Below, piece after piece: positions 10,683 through 20,862 of a stretch of 64,000 nucleotides of DNA. Every line of letters starts with the position of its first letter. Position 1 is the first letter of the stretch. The notes under the pieces were generated by a model. It saw only the letters and a list, made by a program, of their open reading frames with translations, was not told the DNA's origin and did not search any database. Origin of the DNA: Trifolium pratense (Eukaryota > Streptophyta > Magnoliopsida > Fabales > Fabaceae); assembly GCF_020283565.1 (NCBI RefSeq), contig NC_060059.1:51279157-51343156 (forward strand), in the 5' to 3' direction. A program made the translations under genes and the position numbers.

Positions 10683-11530
10683 TACCATCACCGAAAAAAA
10701 CTAAATTCTTCATCTGGACTTTGATTCATAATTCTATCTATACTCGAGAAATGTTAACTCATTGAGGCATTCTCCATGATAACCTGTGTCCTAGGTGTAA
10801 TATTCATGCTGAAACCACTCTCCACTGCTTAAGAGATTGTGATTTTGTCCAAACCATTTGGAAATCTATTGGTTGCTCAGAGCAAATTTTCATCCAAGGG
10901 GATGATTCTTACGAATGGTTATGGTATGGCCTTCGTTGGAGGGCTAGGAATGCTCTGTGCTTGGATAGTGAGCTTGTCCCGCAATTTTCTCTCAAGATGC
11001 GTATAATGTACTATGCTCCTTTGCTTAAAAATTGTCGCTTTAATGAACACGAGACAACGTTACCAAAGCTTGTGAGATGGAATGCTCTTGGTGGCACCAG
11101 CATGATTTTGAATGTGGACGGAAGCAGTATTGGCAATCCTCGTATTTTCGGATTTAGGGGGTTGATTCGCAATGCAAATGGAGCTTGGGTACATGGCTTC
11201 TTTGGAAACCCTGGAGTAAAAAACATCCTTCATGCAGAGCTTATGGAAATTTAGAAAGGTCTTTTTTTAGCTTAGGAGTTGTACATTAAGGATTTGTGGT
11301 GTTATTCCGACTTCGTGACGACGATTAAATAAATTACCAAACCCGTTGATGAGTGGCAACATTATGCAGCCATCCTCAACAACATCAAGGACATCATAAA
11401 TAGAGATTAATTGGCAGGTCTCAATCCTCCACACCTTCTGAGAGGGCAACACATACGCCAACTATTTAGCTAAGCATGGTGCTAACAAGAGGCAAAGAAA
11501 CAAGAGGCAAAAACAAGATGCTGGTGGGAC
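10683..11530 (+). pseudogene. LINE ORF2 remnant, part 2 (zinc finger and RNase H domains)
   Basis: The frame that follows the solo LTR reads a zf-RVT-type block: FFIWTLIHNSIYTREML, then CPRCNIHAETTLHCLRDC and FVQTIWKSIG. An RNase H-like domain follows, with LNVDGSSIGNPRIFGFRG and HAELMEI, then after stops a broken continuation (YAAILNNIKDI, LREG-like). The order zf-RVT then RNase H is that of plant L1/LINE ORF2 C-termini. Several stops make it a relic. The piece joins directly to 9440 if the LTR and one ACCCT are removed. Confidence 0.75.
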
Positions 11531-11796
11531 TTGATTCTATAGATAATTTCCTTTATTAGTAAAATCCAAAATATTGCAAAAACAAGAGGCAAAGAATACA
11601 TTTAAAATGGCACGACCCAGCCCAACCATTAGTTAATGTAAAAAAAACCAAGGGCAAAGAATGAACAATACGTTGAAATATTTTAATAAAATTCAAAATA
11701 TTACAAAAATAAAAGGAAAAATAACAGTCCATACAAAAGGAATAGAAAAATAAAAATCCATTCAACAAAGAAATGATGCCCGTGAAATGATGGTCC

Positions 11797-12426
11797 TCAC
11801 AAATTAACAACACATGTGGTGGGTTCAAATGCATCCATGACCTTAGTCCCATTATTAGAACCAAAAGGAACATCAAGACCACATTTAATGTTACCCTTTG
11901 TATCATCATCTCCAGTAATATCACCAAGCTTAAACCTGATCCTAAAGTACAACTTCACATCAATATGAAAAACTCCAACTTTCTTATCACGCTCAATGTT
12001 AGAAACCTGATCATGATCAAAAACCACAACACGTTGTCCAGAGAAAACACCACTCATACTATTCGTTTTTTTAGTGTCTTGACGGAAGGAATTCAAATAT
12101 GTTATAACATCCGTTGAAGGGAACTTAATTCCTTCATAGGACACATATCCCTCCACTTTATCGTAGATGATGCCAAGTTTTTTGTTTGGGTTATGGGCCG
12201 TGAAATTGAGCACGAGGTTGTAACTGAGGGTGTAGTTGTGGTAGTTAAATTCAGTTAGCTTGGCTTCTTTGACACTAAATTTGAAGGAGCGGGGTTGAAC
12301 AATGAAGAAGAAAATGAGGAGTGCGAGACCTATGAGGACGATTATTGCTACGATGAGCTTCCAAATTACGCCAAAGAGGCAACAACAGCATCTTCTACAA
12401 CAGTTATGGGGTTGCGCTTCCGCCAT
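11797..12426 (-). CDS. NDR1/HIN1-like (NHL) LEA_2 membrane protein, copy 1
   Basis: A single-exon gene of 209 aa starting MAEAQP. A cysteine-rich stretch (residues 9-16, CCRRCCCC) precedes a hydrophobic membrane segment at about 18-43; such cysteines may be lipidated, which is inference. The outer part is a LEA_2 domain (about 70-180) with the family block NPNKKLGIIYDKVEG (79-93), FRQDTKKT, FSGQRVVV and HIDVKLYFRIRFKLG. N-glycosylation sequons occur at N64 and N74. NHL proteins of this type (NHL3/HIN1 class) sit at the plasma membrane and are often induced in defence; that role is family knowledge, not shown here. The ATG is supported by conservation of MAE in copy 2. A TATTATAAG box candidate lies at 12552-12560. 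The protein is about 80% identical to copy 2. Confidence 0.9.
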   Translation of the reverse strand: MAEAQPHNCCRRCCCCLFGVIWKLIVAIIVLIGLALLIFFFIVQPRSFKFSVKEAKLTEFNYHNYTLSYNLVLNFTAHNPNKKLGIIYDKVEGYVSYEGIKFPSTDVITYLNSFRQDTKKTNSMSGVFSGQRVVVFDHDQVSNIERDKKVGVFHIDVKLYFRIRFKLGDITGDDDTKGNIKCGLDVPFGSNNGTKVMDAFEPTTCVVNL

Positions 12427-12549
12427 ATAAATGATGTAGTCGAGCCAAGGAGAAAATTAGGAAATTTTGATAAACTGTTATAGAAAAGTTTATAGAAGCA
12501 AATGAATGAAGTGTGTTTTGTGGTGAGTGGTGAGTGGTGAGTGGAATGA

Positions 12550-12562
12550 AGTATTATAAGTA
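12550..12562 (-). promoter_or_regulatory. Candidate TATA box of NHL copy 1
   Basis: On the minus strand CTTATAATAC stands about 130 bp before the ATG. The equivalent position in copy 2 holds CTTATATATAC. Between it and the ATG lies a GTGAGTGG triplet repeat (about 12521-12544) that copy 2 lacks. Confidence 0.4.
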
Positions 12563-12961
12563 TGTAATAGTGGGATAAAGGACGTTGAAAAATATATTGA
12601 AAAGTTCAGAATTGGTGTGCTTGTTATCTTTGTATGTAATCCACTTGATATCGAAGATAGCAGCTTGTACTGTTCACGTGTAGTTGAACCATGAATTAGT
12701 CACTCCTTCCCAAATATATGTTACCCCCAAATTAAAGATTATAGATAATTTTGTATGTTAGTAAAAAAGAAGATAATTTTGTATGAAAAATGAAATTTAT
12801 AATTATGTTATAAAAATAATATTTTATTAATAAAATGAGAAAGTAAAATATAAAGAGGTTATACTATATAAAAAAGAAAAGAGATTATAAAAAACAAAAG
12901 AGATAATAAAAAACGTTAATGGTCGATGATATCATAAAACAATATATAAGAAATAGTATAT

Positions 12962-13160
12962 GGGTTTATTTGGATTGATTTATTTTTGATCTTATGCAAA
13001 ATAATTTATACAAACAAATAAAAACAAATATAGTTTATAAAAAAATAATTTATAAAGATACAATTTTTATTGATAAAAATTTATAAATTAACATAAAAAT
13101 TTATTTATTTACATAAATTATTTTCATAACATCAAAAATAAATCAAATATAAAGGGCCCC
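12962..13160. mobile_element. MITE of about 199 bp, proven by an empty paralogous site
   Basis: The ends are inverted repeats: GGGTTTATTTGG plus TTGATTTATTTTTGAT on one side and the complement of GATTTATTTTTGATGTTATG on the other. The duplicate arm (about 25885-25893) reads AGTATATTCC without the insert, so ATAT (or TAT) was duplicated at insertion. Superfamily is uncertain; the GGG terminus suggests PIF/Harbinger-like. Confidence 0.8.
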
Positions 13161-13230
13161 ATATTCCACCAAAGAAAGACCGGGGTTAATTATTGTTATG
13201 ATGAAAGTAGGCACACTACAGACCACACAA

Positions 13231-14780
13231 CATAGTGTCTGAGCCCAACTCGGTGCAGATCGTCGGAATTTCAGACCAATCTTATTTTTAGCTCTTAATG
13301 CTTAAACTCAACATTATAAAGAACTACTACGTACTATTGTGTCATGTACATGCCAAAATTGGACATTCAAATCTATATAAACCATAGTAGAGCATATGAA
13401 AAATCATTAAACAATTTTTCTTTATCACGAAGGAGTACAAAGTAATTACTCCAATGAGTAACAAACCAATCAAGTTATATGATCAAACAACAATTAAAAA
13501 AAAGGCAAGCTCTTTGGCTAATAATACAAACTAAATTCAAATTGTTGAAATTCATACAAATCCACCAAAATAACATAAACTAAGTTTAAATTCTTCGAAA
13601 CAAAGTAAAGTTCAAATTCTTTAACATAAGAAAAAAAAAAAAAGTAAATTTAAATTCTTTATAACAAGTCATGAACTTATAAACTTATTCAGAGTTTTTT
13701 TTTTTTTTTTTATTAATTTTATTTTTATTCAGAACTTTAATAATGTTACATACTTACTTATATATTTTTTAATTTTTTTATTTATTAAAGTTTATTTGGG
13801 TTTACGGGCCGTCTGTGACCCATTCGGGCTAGCCCATATTTTAAACATGTTTTATCGGGCCAGGTAAAAAACCCGGGAAAATTCGGACTAGAATTTTAAG
13901 GCGCTAAAAAAAAGATTATGGTTATATAGTGAAATTTTTTTTCTACCCCTACATTTATTTCTTTATCCCAACATATTTTAAAATATTTTCAATCTATCCT
14001 TATATATTGTGTTGATATGTTAAAAGTGTGCTGGTATCTTAAAAGTGCGCTAATAGTGACATATACACTATATAAATGTTTATTCTATGACTAGCTTAAT
14101 TGTTAAACATCTTGACACTAATGCTCATATAAAACTATTTAACTATAATAACGATTTCGGTGTATAACGCCATGAAACCATTTAACTAGACTAATAATTT
14201 CAGTGTATAACGGTATGAAACCATTTTTGCTGCGGAATGGTTTCAAAGAGTTGTTCTCCAAAAACATATTTAATACTTAATAAAAATTGTGAAATAAATT
14301 TAAATTTTTAAGACGATATAAAACTGGAGAGAGTGAGGTATCCCCAACCGTTCCAAATAATTCAAAATACCCTAAATAAAATTTTGGGAAAATTTTATTA
14401 ATATCTGACATTTATAAAAGCATATTTACCTCATTTAATTAACTAAAAATAGTTTCAGGTCTCAGAAAAATACCTAATTGGTCCCAAAATTCCGAGAAAA
14501 TTATTTACTATTTTTCTGTAAAAACAATAAAAAAATTTGGAGTCTCCTTGGCACCGCACGCGCCCCCAGTGAGAGTGAGCGTGGAGGCGAGTCACGGTTC
14601 ATCATCTTCCTCACCCATTTTCTGCAGAAACGGGCCGCGTCGACCCGGTTCGTCGACCCGATTCGTTCTCCCTCAATAATCAACGAAACTCGACGTTCTT
14701 TATACCGTTTTGATCGTCGTTCGATTTTATGAATGTTTCCGGTATTAATTTTCAAAATCGGTGATCGAATCGCATATAAA
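13231..14780. other. AT-rich spacer with no supported gene
   Basis: Mostly A/T runs. A stretch at 13800-13905 has repeated GGGCC-type words (for example GGGCTAGCCCA), as seen in some plant DNA transposon ends. A GC-richer block at 14550-14700 contains CGTCGACCCGG twice; its open frames on both strands have no recognisable domain. Confidence 0.5.
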
Positions 14781-15052
14781 ATGTGGCCGAAATTGAGCAA
14801 GCAAAAATAGAAAGTTCTTCCGTTATGATTATTACACGTGTAAAATCATTTGATGACTGTGAATGACTTATGCACCATACATAAGAAAAGGCTTATGCAA
14901 TATTAACTATTGTCGCATGTGGCCGAAATTGAGCAAGCAAAAATAGAAAGTTCTTCCGTTATGATTATTACACGTGTAAAATCATTTGATGACTGTGAAT
15001 GACTTATGCACCATACATAAGAAAAGGCTTATGCAATATTAACTATTGTCGC
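14781..15052. repeat. Perfect tandem duplication, 2 x 136 bp
   Basis: 14781-14916 is repeated at 14917-15052, starting ATGTGGCCGAAATTGAGC and ending ACTATTGTCGC, with no difference that I can see. The unit has no coding signal. Confidence 0.9.
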
Positions 15053-15099
15053 GGCAGACAAAGCGCTTTCCGCGCCATTTCTACTGCTAAAAAAAATGT

Positions 15100-15480
15100 G
15101 TCTTATGTTATGGTGAGTTTGTTAATAAAAGATTTTGGTTGTTAAAAACAAATCAAGGGTATTATTGGTATTATGAAAAGTCCACACCAAATATTTTTGT
15201 ATCCTCTTAATATATTTACTAGCGGGTCAGGCAAGCGTGTTCCGCTCCTGCCTGTGTCTAACTTATGTCCAAAAATATATATTTTTTTTTGAAAAATGTC
15301 AAAAAAAAAAAATGCTTTATGTTATGGTCAGTTTTTTAATAAAATATTTTTGCTGCTAAAAATAAAAAGATGCGTCTTATGTTAAGGTGAGTTTGTTAAT
15401 AAAATATTTTTGTTGCTACTAAAAAAATTAAGGGTACTGTTGGTATTATGAAAAGTCCACACCAAAACTCATGTATCCTC
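15100..15480. repeat. Diverged direct repeats around CTTATGTTATGGTGAGTTTG
   Basis: Three related copies of a 45-50 bp unit (about 15103, 15314 and 15374) and two copies of GGTATTATGAAAAGTCCACA (about 15160 and 15443) show local duplication with divergence. Confidence 0.65.
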
Positions 15481-15490
15481 TTTTTATATA

Positions 15491-15491
<1 letters not shown>

Positions 15492-15577
<86 letters not shown>
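15492..15577. repeat. (TA)n microsatellite, 86 bp
   Basis: An uninterrupted TA array. An open frame across it encodes only alternating Ile and Tyr and is not a gene. Confidence 0.97.
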
Positions 15578-15580
<3 letters not shown>

Positions 15581-15589
15581 TAGATTTAT

Positions 15590-16760
15590 ATATTGTATAG
15601 ATAAATGACTATGAATTTGAATTTGTTTCACTTGGGTCAACAAAACTGAATGGTGCAATGGTTGGTGATTATATGCTGGTCATTCACATAATAAGGTTAG
15701 TAATTCTATTGTTGCAATTGTGGAGATAATGTTGTTCGGGAGTTCGGAGAAGTTCAGAAGAAATAATGAGTTACCTTTTTTATAAACTCAATATTTTTCT
15801 CAAACATAATCGATGTGAGACTTAATCACTCACTGTTATAAAACGGTTTACTGACTTTCTAAAAAACAGAAAACGAATTTTTCAAAAATGGCAACGAAAC
15901 AAATTATTGGCTGAGTCGCGTACTAGGTCGCTTTCTTTAAGACGTTTCGCGGAACTACTCGAAAAGTGCACTGTAGTATATCAACCGCGAAGTCCCCAGG
16001 ATAAAACAGCCGTTTTCAATTAAATACCGATGAACTACTGCACTGTAGTATCGGCCAGAAATACAACAATAATTGATATGCAAATATCAATTCTACGGCA
16101 ACAACCGTTCGATATTGAAACAACAAAAATTATTTAACGAAGAAGAGAAATAGAGAGAAGGAAATATACGGTTTTCTCAGAATGCAGAGAAAAAGAATTG
16201 ATTTTGAAAACTGAAGAATGAAGTAGTATTTATAGGCAAGTAGGGAGCTGGAATCAGAGGAAATCGTGGAGCTGAAATTGCCCAGTCAAAAATGAAACGT
16301 GGGCAAAAGAATAGGGCCAGGTAATTTGACCGTTAACAGATGTACATCTGTTTCAGACTTGGTCTAAAGCACATTTAAAATGTGCGAATTAAGGGGACAC
16401 ACGTATTCAAAATTTTCTTTTTCTTAGCATTAAAAAATTAATATATCACCCAAGCCCAGCCCATACCGACCCGGCCAGACGGCGGCAGCGCGCATGTGAC
16501 ATTCAACATTGTGTGCAGTCTCCCTTTCTTACAAAAGTGGGTAACCCAAGGGCACACCTTTGGTTGCCACTTTGTGATATATAAACACTACCAAGAAGTG
16601 TGATCTTAGCAATGTGGGACTTAAAGAGTCTTTTTTCCAATTCACACTATACATGGTTCTAACACTATGTGTTTACTTCAATACCAAGTTTCCTCCAATT
16701 CTCATCATGTTCCAACACTCACACTTAAAACTTAACAAATGCTTCACCTATTGTTGTAAT
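15590..16760. other. Unassigned repetitive DNA, possibly LTR-derived
   Basis: No gene is supported. CTGCACTGTAGTAT-like words recur at about 15968 and 16040, and GTGAGACTTAATCACTCAC at about 15810 resembles words common in plant LTRs. GAGTATTTATAGGCAAG-like TATA words occur near 16230. Confidence 0.35.
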
Positions 16761-16767
16761 CGGTATA

Positions 16768-16847
16768 GGAGTGGACTCAACTTTTTTCTTTTTTTTTACA
16801 GGAGTGGACTCAACTTTTTTCTTTTTTTTTACGGGAGTGGACTCAAC
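16768..16847. repeat. Minisatellite, 33-bp unit, two and a half copies
   Basis: GGAGTGGACTCAAC followed by a pyrimidine tract (CTTTTTTCTTTTTTTTTAC) is repeated at 16768, 16801 and 16834 (last copy partial). Confidence 0.85.
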
Positions 16848-16925
16848 AATTGATAATTCACAAATGCGGTCAAATAGTGGTTCGAAGGCACAACATGATC
16901 ACAATGCATCACATGCTTTGAAAAT

Positions 16926-17950
16926 TTGGTTTGTGTGAATATTAAGCATGTTGAGTGTCATGCTAATTCTTCAAATGCCAACATGTATGTAGGCGTAGCA
17001 CCACCTATTTGTGAATTATCAAAAGTTGAGTCCATCTTCCAAAACATTCATTCTTCAAATGCTAAACTGGAGGAAGAGAAAGTGGTTATTTCTGAGAAGC
17101 CAAGACTTATGGTAAATAAATACATAAAGTTGTTATTATTGCTGATTTTATTGATCAATTATTTACCGTGCATGGAATAATAGTAATGTGCCAGCTCACA
17201 AATATTTTGATAATAATCCTCTTTTAGGATTTGTGGATTCTAATACACTACGAACCATTGTTGAAAGGAGAGGTTATTAGCATGAATAAGTTACAATCGG
17301 AAGACACGTGTCCTCCAATGATTGCTTAGGAGAGGAGCATTTAATCATGAGGAAATTGCTACTTCTGAACATATTCATAAGACCCATGCAAATCATGAAG
17401 ATCATGGAAATAGAAATCATAAGGATCATGAGACTCATAAGAAATAAGAAAATACATGTAGCAATAATAATGAACATCAACAACCTATTCATGACATTGA
17501 GATATTGTTGGTTCCTGAAATACAGTTGGAGGGAGCGTTTACTGCACATCTTGCCCCCAGGTAGACCATGAGATTTGTGTTGAGGGTGACTTGCAGTAGG
17601 TTTATTCTGACTCTTGCATTGTTCTTGAAACACAATTGCCCCAAGTGGTAATTGATGATACGGAGAAAATAAAATTAGCTTTGACCAACAGAGCAAGTAA
17701 AGGATGTGAGAAAGGTGTGCCGTCGACACGTTACATCTCTAAAAAAGCTAAAAAAACAACAACTAAGGTTTGCTAGAAGCATTGGAAATTACCATGCCCG
17801 TTCTAAGGGTCCATCTCATACTTAGTGCTCTTTTGAAACATGAGAGGAATTGAGAAGATAACACGTGCACTGACAAGTTAGAAAATCATAAGCATTAGAT
17901 ACTTAGGGGAGGATTAGAGTCTACAAAGGGTGTCAATCTATTTGGGATGC
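16926..17950 (+). pseudogene. Possible LINE ORF1 to ORF2 start remnant
   Basis: Broken frames on the plus strand include a lysine-rich block (RYISKKAKKTTTK, about 17720-17765) followed some 75 bp later by MRGIEKITRAL, which resembles the WNVRGI start of LINE ORF2 endonuclease domains. No longer domain can be confirmed, and the call rests mainly on that order. It could equally be unrelated repeat DNA. Confidence 0.3.
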
Positions 17951-18002
17951 GTTTTAGACACTTTATTGTGACTATGCTTTTAGTTCACCTAAAAAATATA
18001 TA

Positions 18003-18662
18003 CTCCCTCCGTTAATTTTTATTTGTCATTTTAGAAAAAAATTGTTTTAAATTAGTTGTCGTTTTGATAATTTAAGGTTATATTTTGTCTATTATAGCCT
18101 CATTTCAATAAAACCAATTAATGGAATATATTTGGAAAGTAAAGATTTTTTTTGGTATATAAATTAATCTCTACCAAGCTACAACTAAACTAAACCTAGA
18201 AAAGCAATAAAGAAAGCAAGTAAAATAAACATAAAATAAAAGACTTCATTTTCATTTATTAGGTTAAAATATGAAAAAACACTACATATATAGGACTCCT
18301 ATTGAGCCTAAGGGCATAAAACTCATTTAACAACCCAATAACATAAATACTAAACTAATTAATAATATAAATAATATATCTCATTAATATCTAAATTACT
18401 TAATTAAATGCTAAACCCTAATAATTAATTAATTAACTACTAACTAATCTTCTATCATAACATATTAATTTTTTTTTTATAATTTTTTTTTGTACATAAT
18501 ATATTAAATTTATTGGAAAGAGAATGTTTGTGCAAAAAAAAAAAGAATTTATTGGTGGATTAAAATTAGGATATAATAGGAAGATACGGTGCAAAAATAC
18601 ACTTTCTTAATTCGGTCTTCTTTTTTCTTTTTAAATCGACAAATAAAAATGAGCCGAAGAAG
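18003..18662. mobile_element. Stowaway-like MITE, about 660 bp
   Basis: It begins TA-CTCCCTCCGTTAATTTTT and ends with the complement CTTCTTCGGCTCATTTTT before TA. TA at both sides is the tc1/mariner target duplication. TTTTATTTGTC is shared by the two ends. The long AT-rich centre suggests an internal insertion. Confidence 0.65.
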
Positions 18663-18894
18663 TACTCATCCTTTAATATTTCAACAAACAAAAATACATT
18701 GAAAATAAAATTGTAAGGCCCGGCCCAACAATTTGTTCATTTCTAAGAAAAACATATGTGCAAAGAATGAACAATATATACGTCGCCATGTACATAAATA
18801 TATATTTTTACTAAAATCCAAAATATTACGAAACAAAAGGCATAGGAAAAAAAATCCATCTAACAAATAAGTGATGCCCGTGAAATGATGATTC

Positions 18895-19527
18895 TCAAAA
18901 ATTAACATGGCATTTGGTGGGTTCAAATGCATTCATAAACTTAGTCCCATTATTAGAACCAAAAGGAACATCAAGACCACATTTAATGTTACCCTTAAAA
19001 TCATCTTCATCAACAAAATCCCAAACCTTAAACCTGACGCTATAGTACAACTTCACATCGATATGAAAAACTCCATCTTTCTTATCACGTTCAATGTTAG
19101 AAATCTGATCATGATCGAAAACCACAACACGTTGTCCAGAGAAAACACCATTAATACGATTCGTTTTTTTAGTGTCTTGACGAAAGGAATTAAACCCCAT
19201 TGTCATAACATTCGTTGAAGTGAACCTAGTTCCTTCATAGGACACGTGTCCCTCCATTTTATCGTAGTATATGGTGAGTTTTTTGTTTGGGTTATGGGCC
19301 GTGAAATTGAGCATGAGGTTGTAACGAAGGGTGTTATTGGTGTAGTTGAATTCGGTTAGTTTGGCTTCTTTGACACTAAATTTGAAGGAACGGGGTTGAA
19401 CAATGAAGAAGATAATGAGAATTGCGAGAACTATGAGGACGATTAATGCTACGACGACCTTCCAAATTACACCAAAGAGGCAACAACAACAACTTCTACC
19501 GCGGTTACGGGGTTGCACTTCCGCCAT
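18895..19527 (-). CDS. NDR1/HIN1-like (NHL) LEA_2 membrane protein, copy 2
   Basis: A single-exon gene of 210 aa, paralogue of 11797-12426. It keeps the Cys block (CCCC, residues 13-16), the membrane segment (about 18-43) and the LEA_2 core with NPNKKLTIYYDKMEG, FRQDTKKTN, FSGQRVVVFDHDQ and FHIDVKLYYSVRFK. It has one extra residue in the linker before FRQDT. No stop or frameshift is seen, so it could make protein. The oddity is its promoter: 134 bp before the ATG (19662) the upstream region is cut by a 5.9-kb copia element in the same orientation, so the original upstream DNA now lies beyond 25570. Expression may therefore differ from copy 1. The role of the protein would be as for copy 1. 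Confidence 0.9.
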   Translation of the reverse strand: MAEVQPRNRGRSCCCCLFGVIWKVVVALIVLIVLAILIIFFIVQPRSFKFSVKEAKLTEFNYTNNTLRYNLMLNFTAHNPNKKLTIYYDKMEGHVSYEGTRFTSTNVMTMGFNSFRQDTKKTNRINGVFSGQRVVVFDHDQISNIERDKKDGVFHIDVKLYYSVRFKVWDFVDEDDFKGNIKCGLDVPFGSNNGTKFMNAFEPTKCHVNF

Positions 19528-19643
19528 ATATATAACTGCTGTAGTTGAGTGAAAGAAAATAAAATAGGAAATTGATAATTGTTATAGAAAAGTTTATAGA
19601 AGCAAATGAATGAAGTGTGTTTTGTGTGAGTGGAAGGAAGGAA

Positions 19644-19654
19644 GTATATATAAG
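19644..19654 (-). promoter_or_regulatory. Candidate TATA box of NHL copy 2
   Basis: CTTATATATAC on the minus strand, about 120 bp before the ATG and only about 7 bp from the target duplication of the copia element. Confidence 0.45.
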
Positions 19655-19661
19655 TATGTAA

Positions 19662-20140
19662 TGTTATTATATTCAGATTGATTCATAAAGCCTAGAGCTT
19701 ATCATGTTAATCATTAAGAAAATACTTTAGCCATAAGCGGAAGCGTACCTGAGTTTGAGTTCGCCATATGTGATGATCAAAGGTCACGGGTATGTGTGAT
19801 CTTCCAACCGCAGAATTCCTTATTGGCTCCTAAAACCTCTTCTGATGGGGATGAAGAGAGAACTTTTTGACTGAGCGCCGTTTTCACGTTATTCTGCAAT
19901 TGGGGACCATAACCCCTATAAATAACCTTAGGGTTATTTCCTATTTTTCAATTTTCTAATTTGGCCCCTCATCAAATTAGATATTGACTTATGGTATCTA
20001 CACAATAAATTGTCTTTCATGATATTTATGCTTTTAGCCATAGACTTATATATTATTAATTAGACCACTGATGCTTTGGCTAATTACATAATGGCCCTAA
20101 CACATGTAATATTACTATTGTGACCCAAAAAATCCTAACA
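19662..20140 (-). repeat. 3' LTR of the copia element
   Basis: 479 bp. It lies next to NHL copy 2 in the same orientation. On the minus strand GGTTATTTATAGGGG near 19912-19926 is a TATA-like box, so a transcript starting here would run towards the NHL gene. Confidence 0.9.
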
Positions 20141-20152
20141 ATCTCCCACTGG
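20141..20152 (-). other. Polypurine tract of the copia element
   Basis: CCAGTGGGAGAT on the minus strand directly abuts the 3' LTR. Confidence 0.8.
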
Positions 20153-20862
20153 TCACATATGTAATTATACACATGTGTTAGACTTTATGAGCTCAAAATT
20201 CGCCATTATATTCCTTAAGCATATCCAAATTATCTCGTCCATTAGTCATGCCAATATATAGAACCAAGGTGATTTTCGTTACATTAATCATAACTAAACC
20301 CATCAATGATCACCAATAGTGACACAACTAAATGACATAGATCCATCATGAAATGTGTAGCATGAAAATCACATGAAATTGGTCTGTATATGTCGATTTT
20401 CAACTGGTCCTCTTTAATCCTTAGTGAGATCAAACCTTAACCAAAGTTAGAGTGTAAAAATACCAAAACTTTATTTCTGCAGAAAATATTCTTAAGTCTT
20501 ATTTGAACTGAAGTGTGTCTATATTATAAAAGCATTAAAAATAACAAACTCCCACTAAAACTTAATATCACTTAATGACTTGACACTCATACGAGAAATA
20601 TGCTCATAGAGCCTTTTTGGGTGAAAAACTTTAGTAAGCGGATCCGCAAATATGGAGTTTGTACCGATATGCTTTATAGACAACCGTTCACTCTGAACTT
20701 AATCTTTAATAACAAGAACTTGATCTCTATATTCTTGAATTTGTCGAGTTCCTTGTTATTGAAAATAGAACTAATAATTTATTGTCACAAATAACTTTAG
20801 TGGTGTTTCAATTCCTTATCCACTATGTGCAGCCCCGTGACAAAGTTCTATAATCAGATGCA

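Larger units (their letters stand above)
11600..13230. repeat. Segmental duplication, left arm (right arm 18690-25960)
   Basis: Similarity to the right arm covers the 3' flank, the whole NHL coding region, the 5' leader and about 650 bp of upstream DNA to the CACACTACAGACCACACAA run near 13212-13230. The right arm is interrupted by a copia element and the left arm by a MITE. Confidence 0.85.

Noticed and set aside
10961..11254. Host RNase H-like gene
   Set aside because: Preceded by a LINE zinc-finger block and interrupted by stops, so it is the end of a LINE ORF2.
15446..15658. Open frame of 70 codons across a TA array
   Set aside because: It translates the microsatellite as alternating Ile/Tyr; no domain or conservation.
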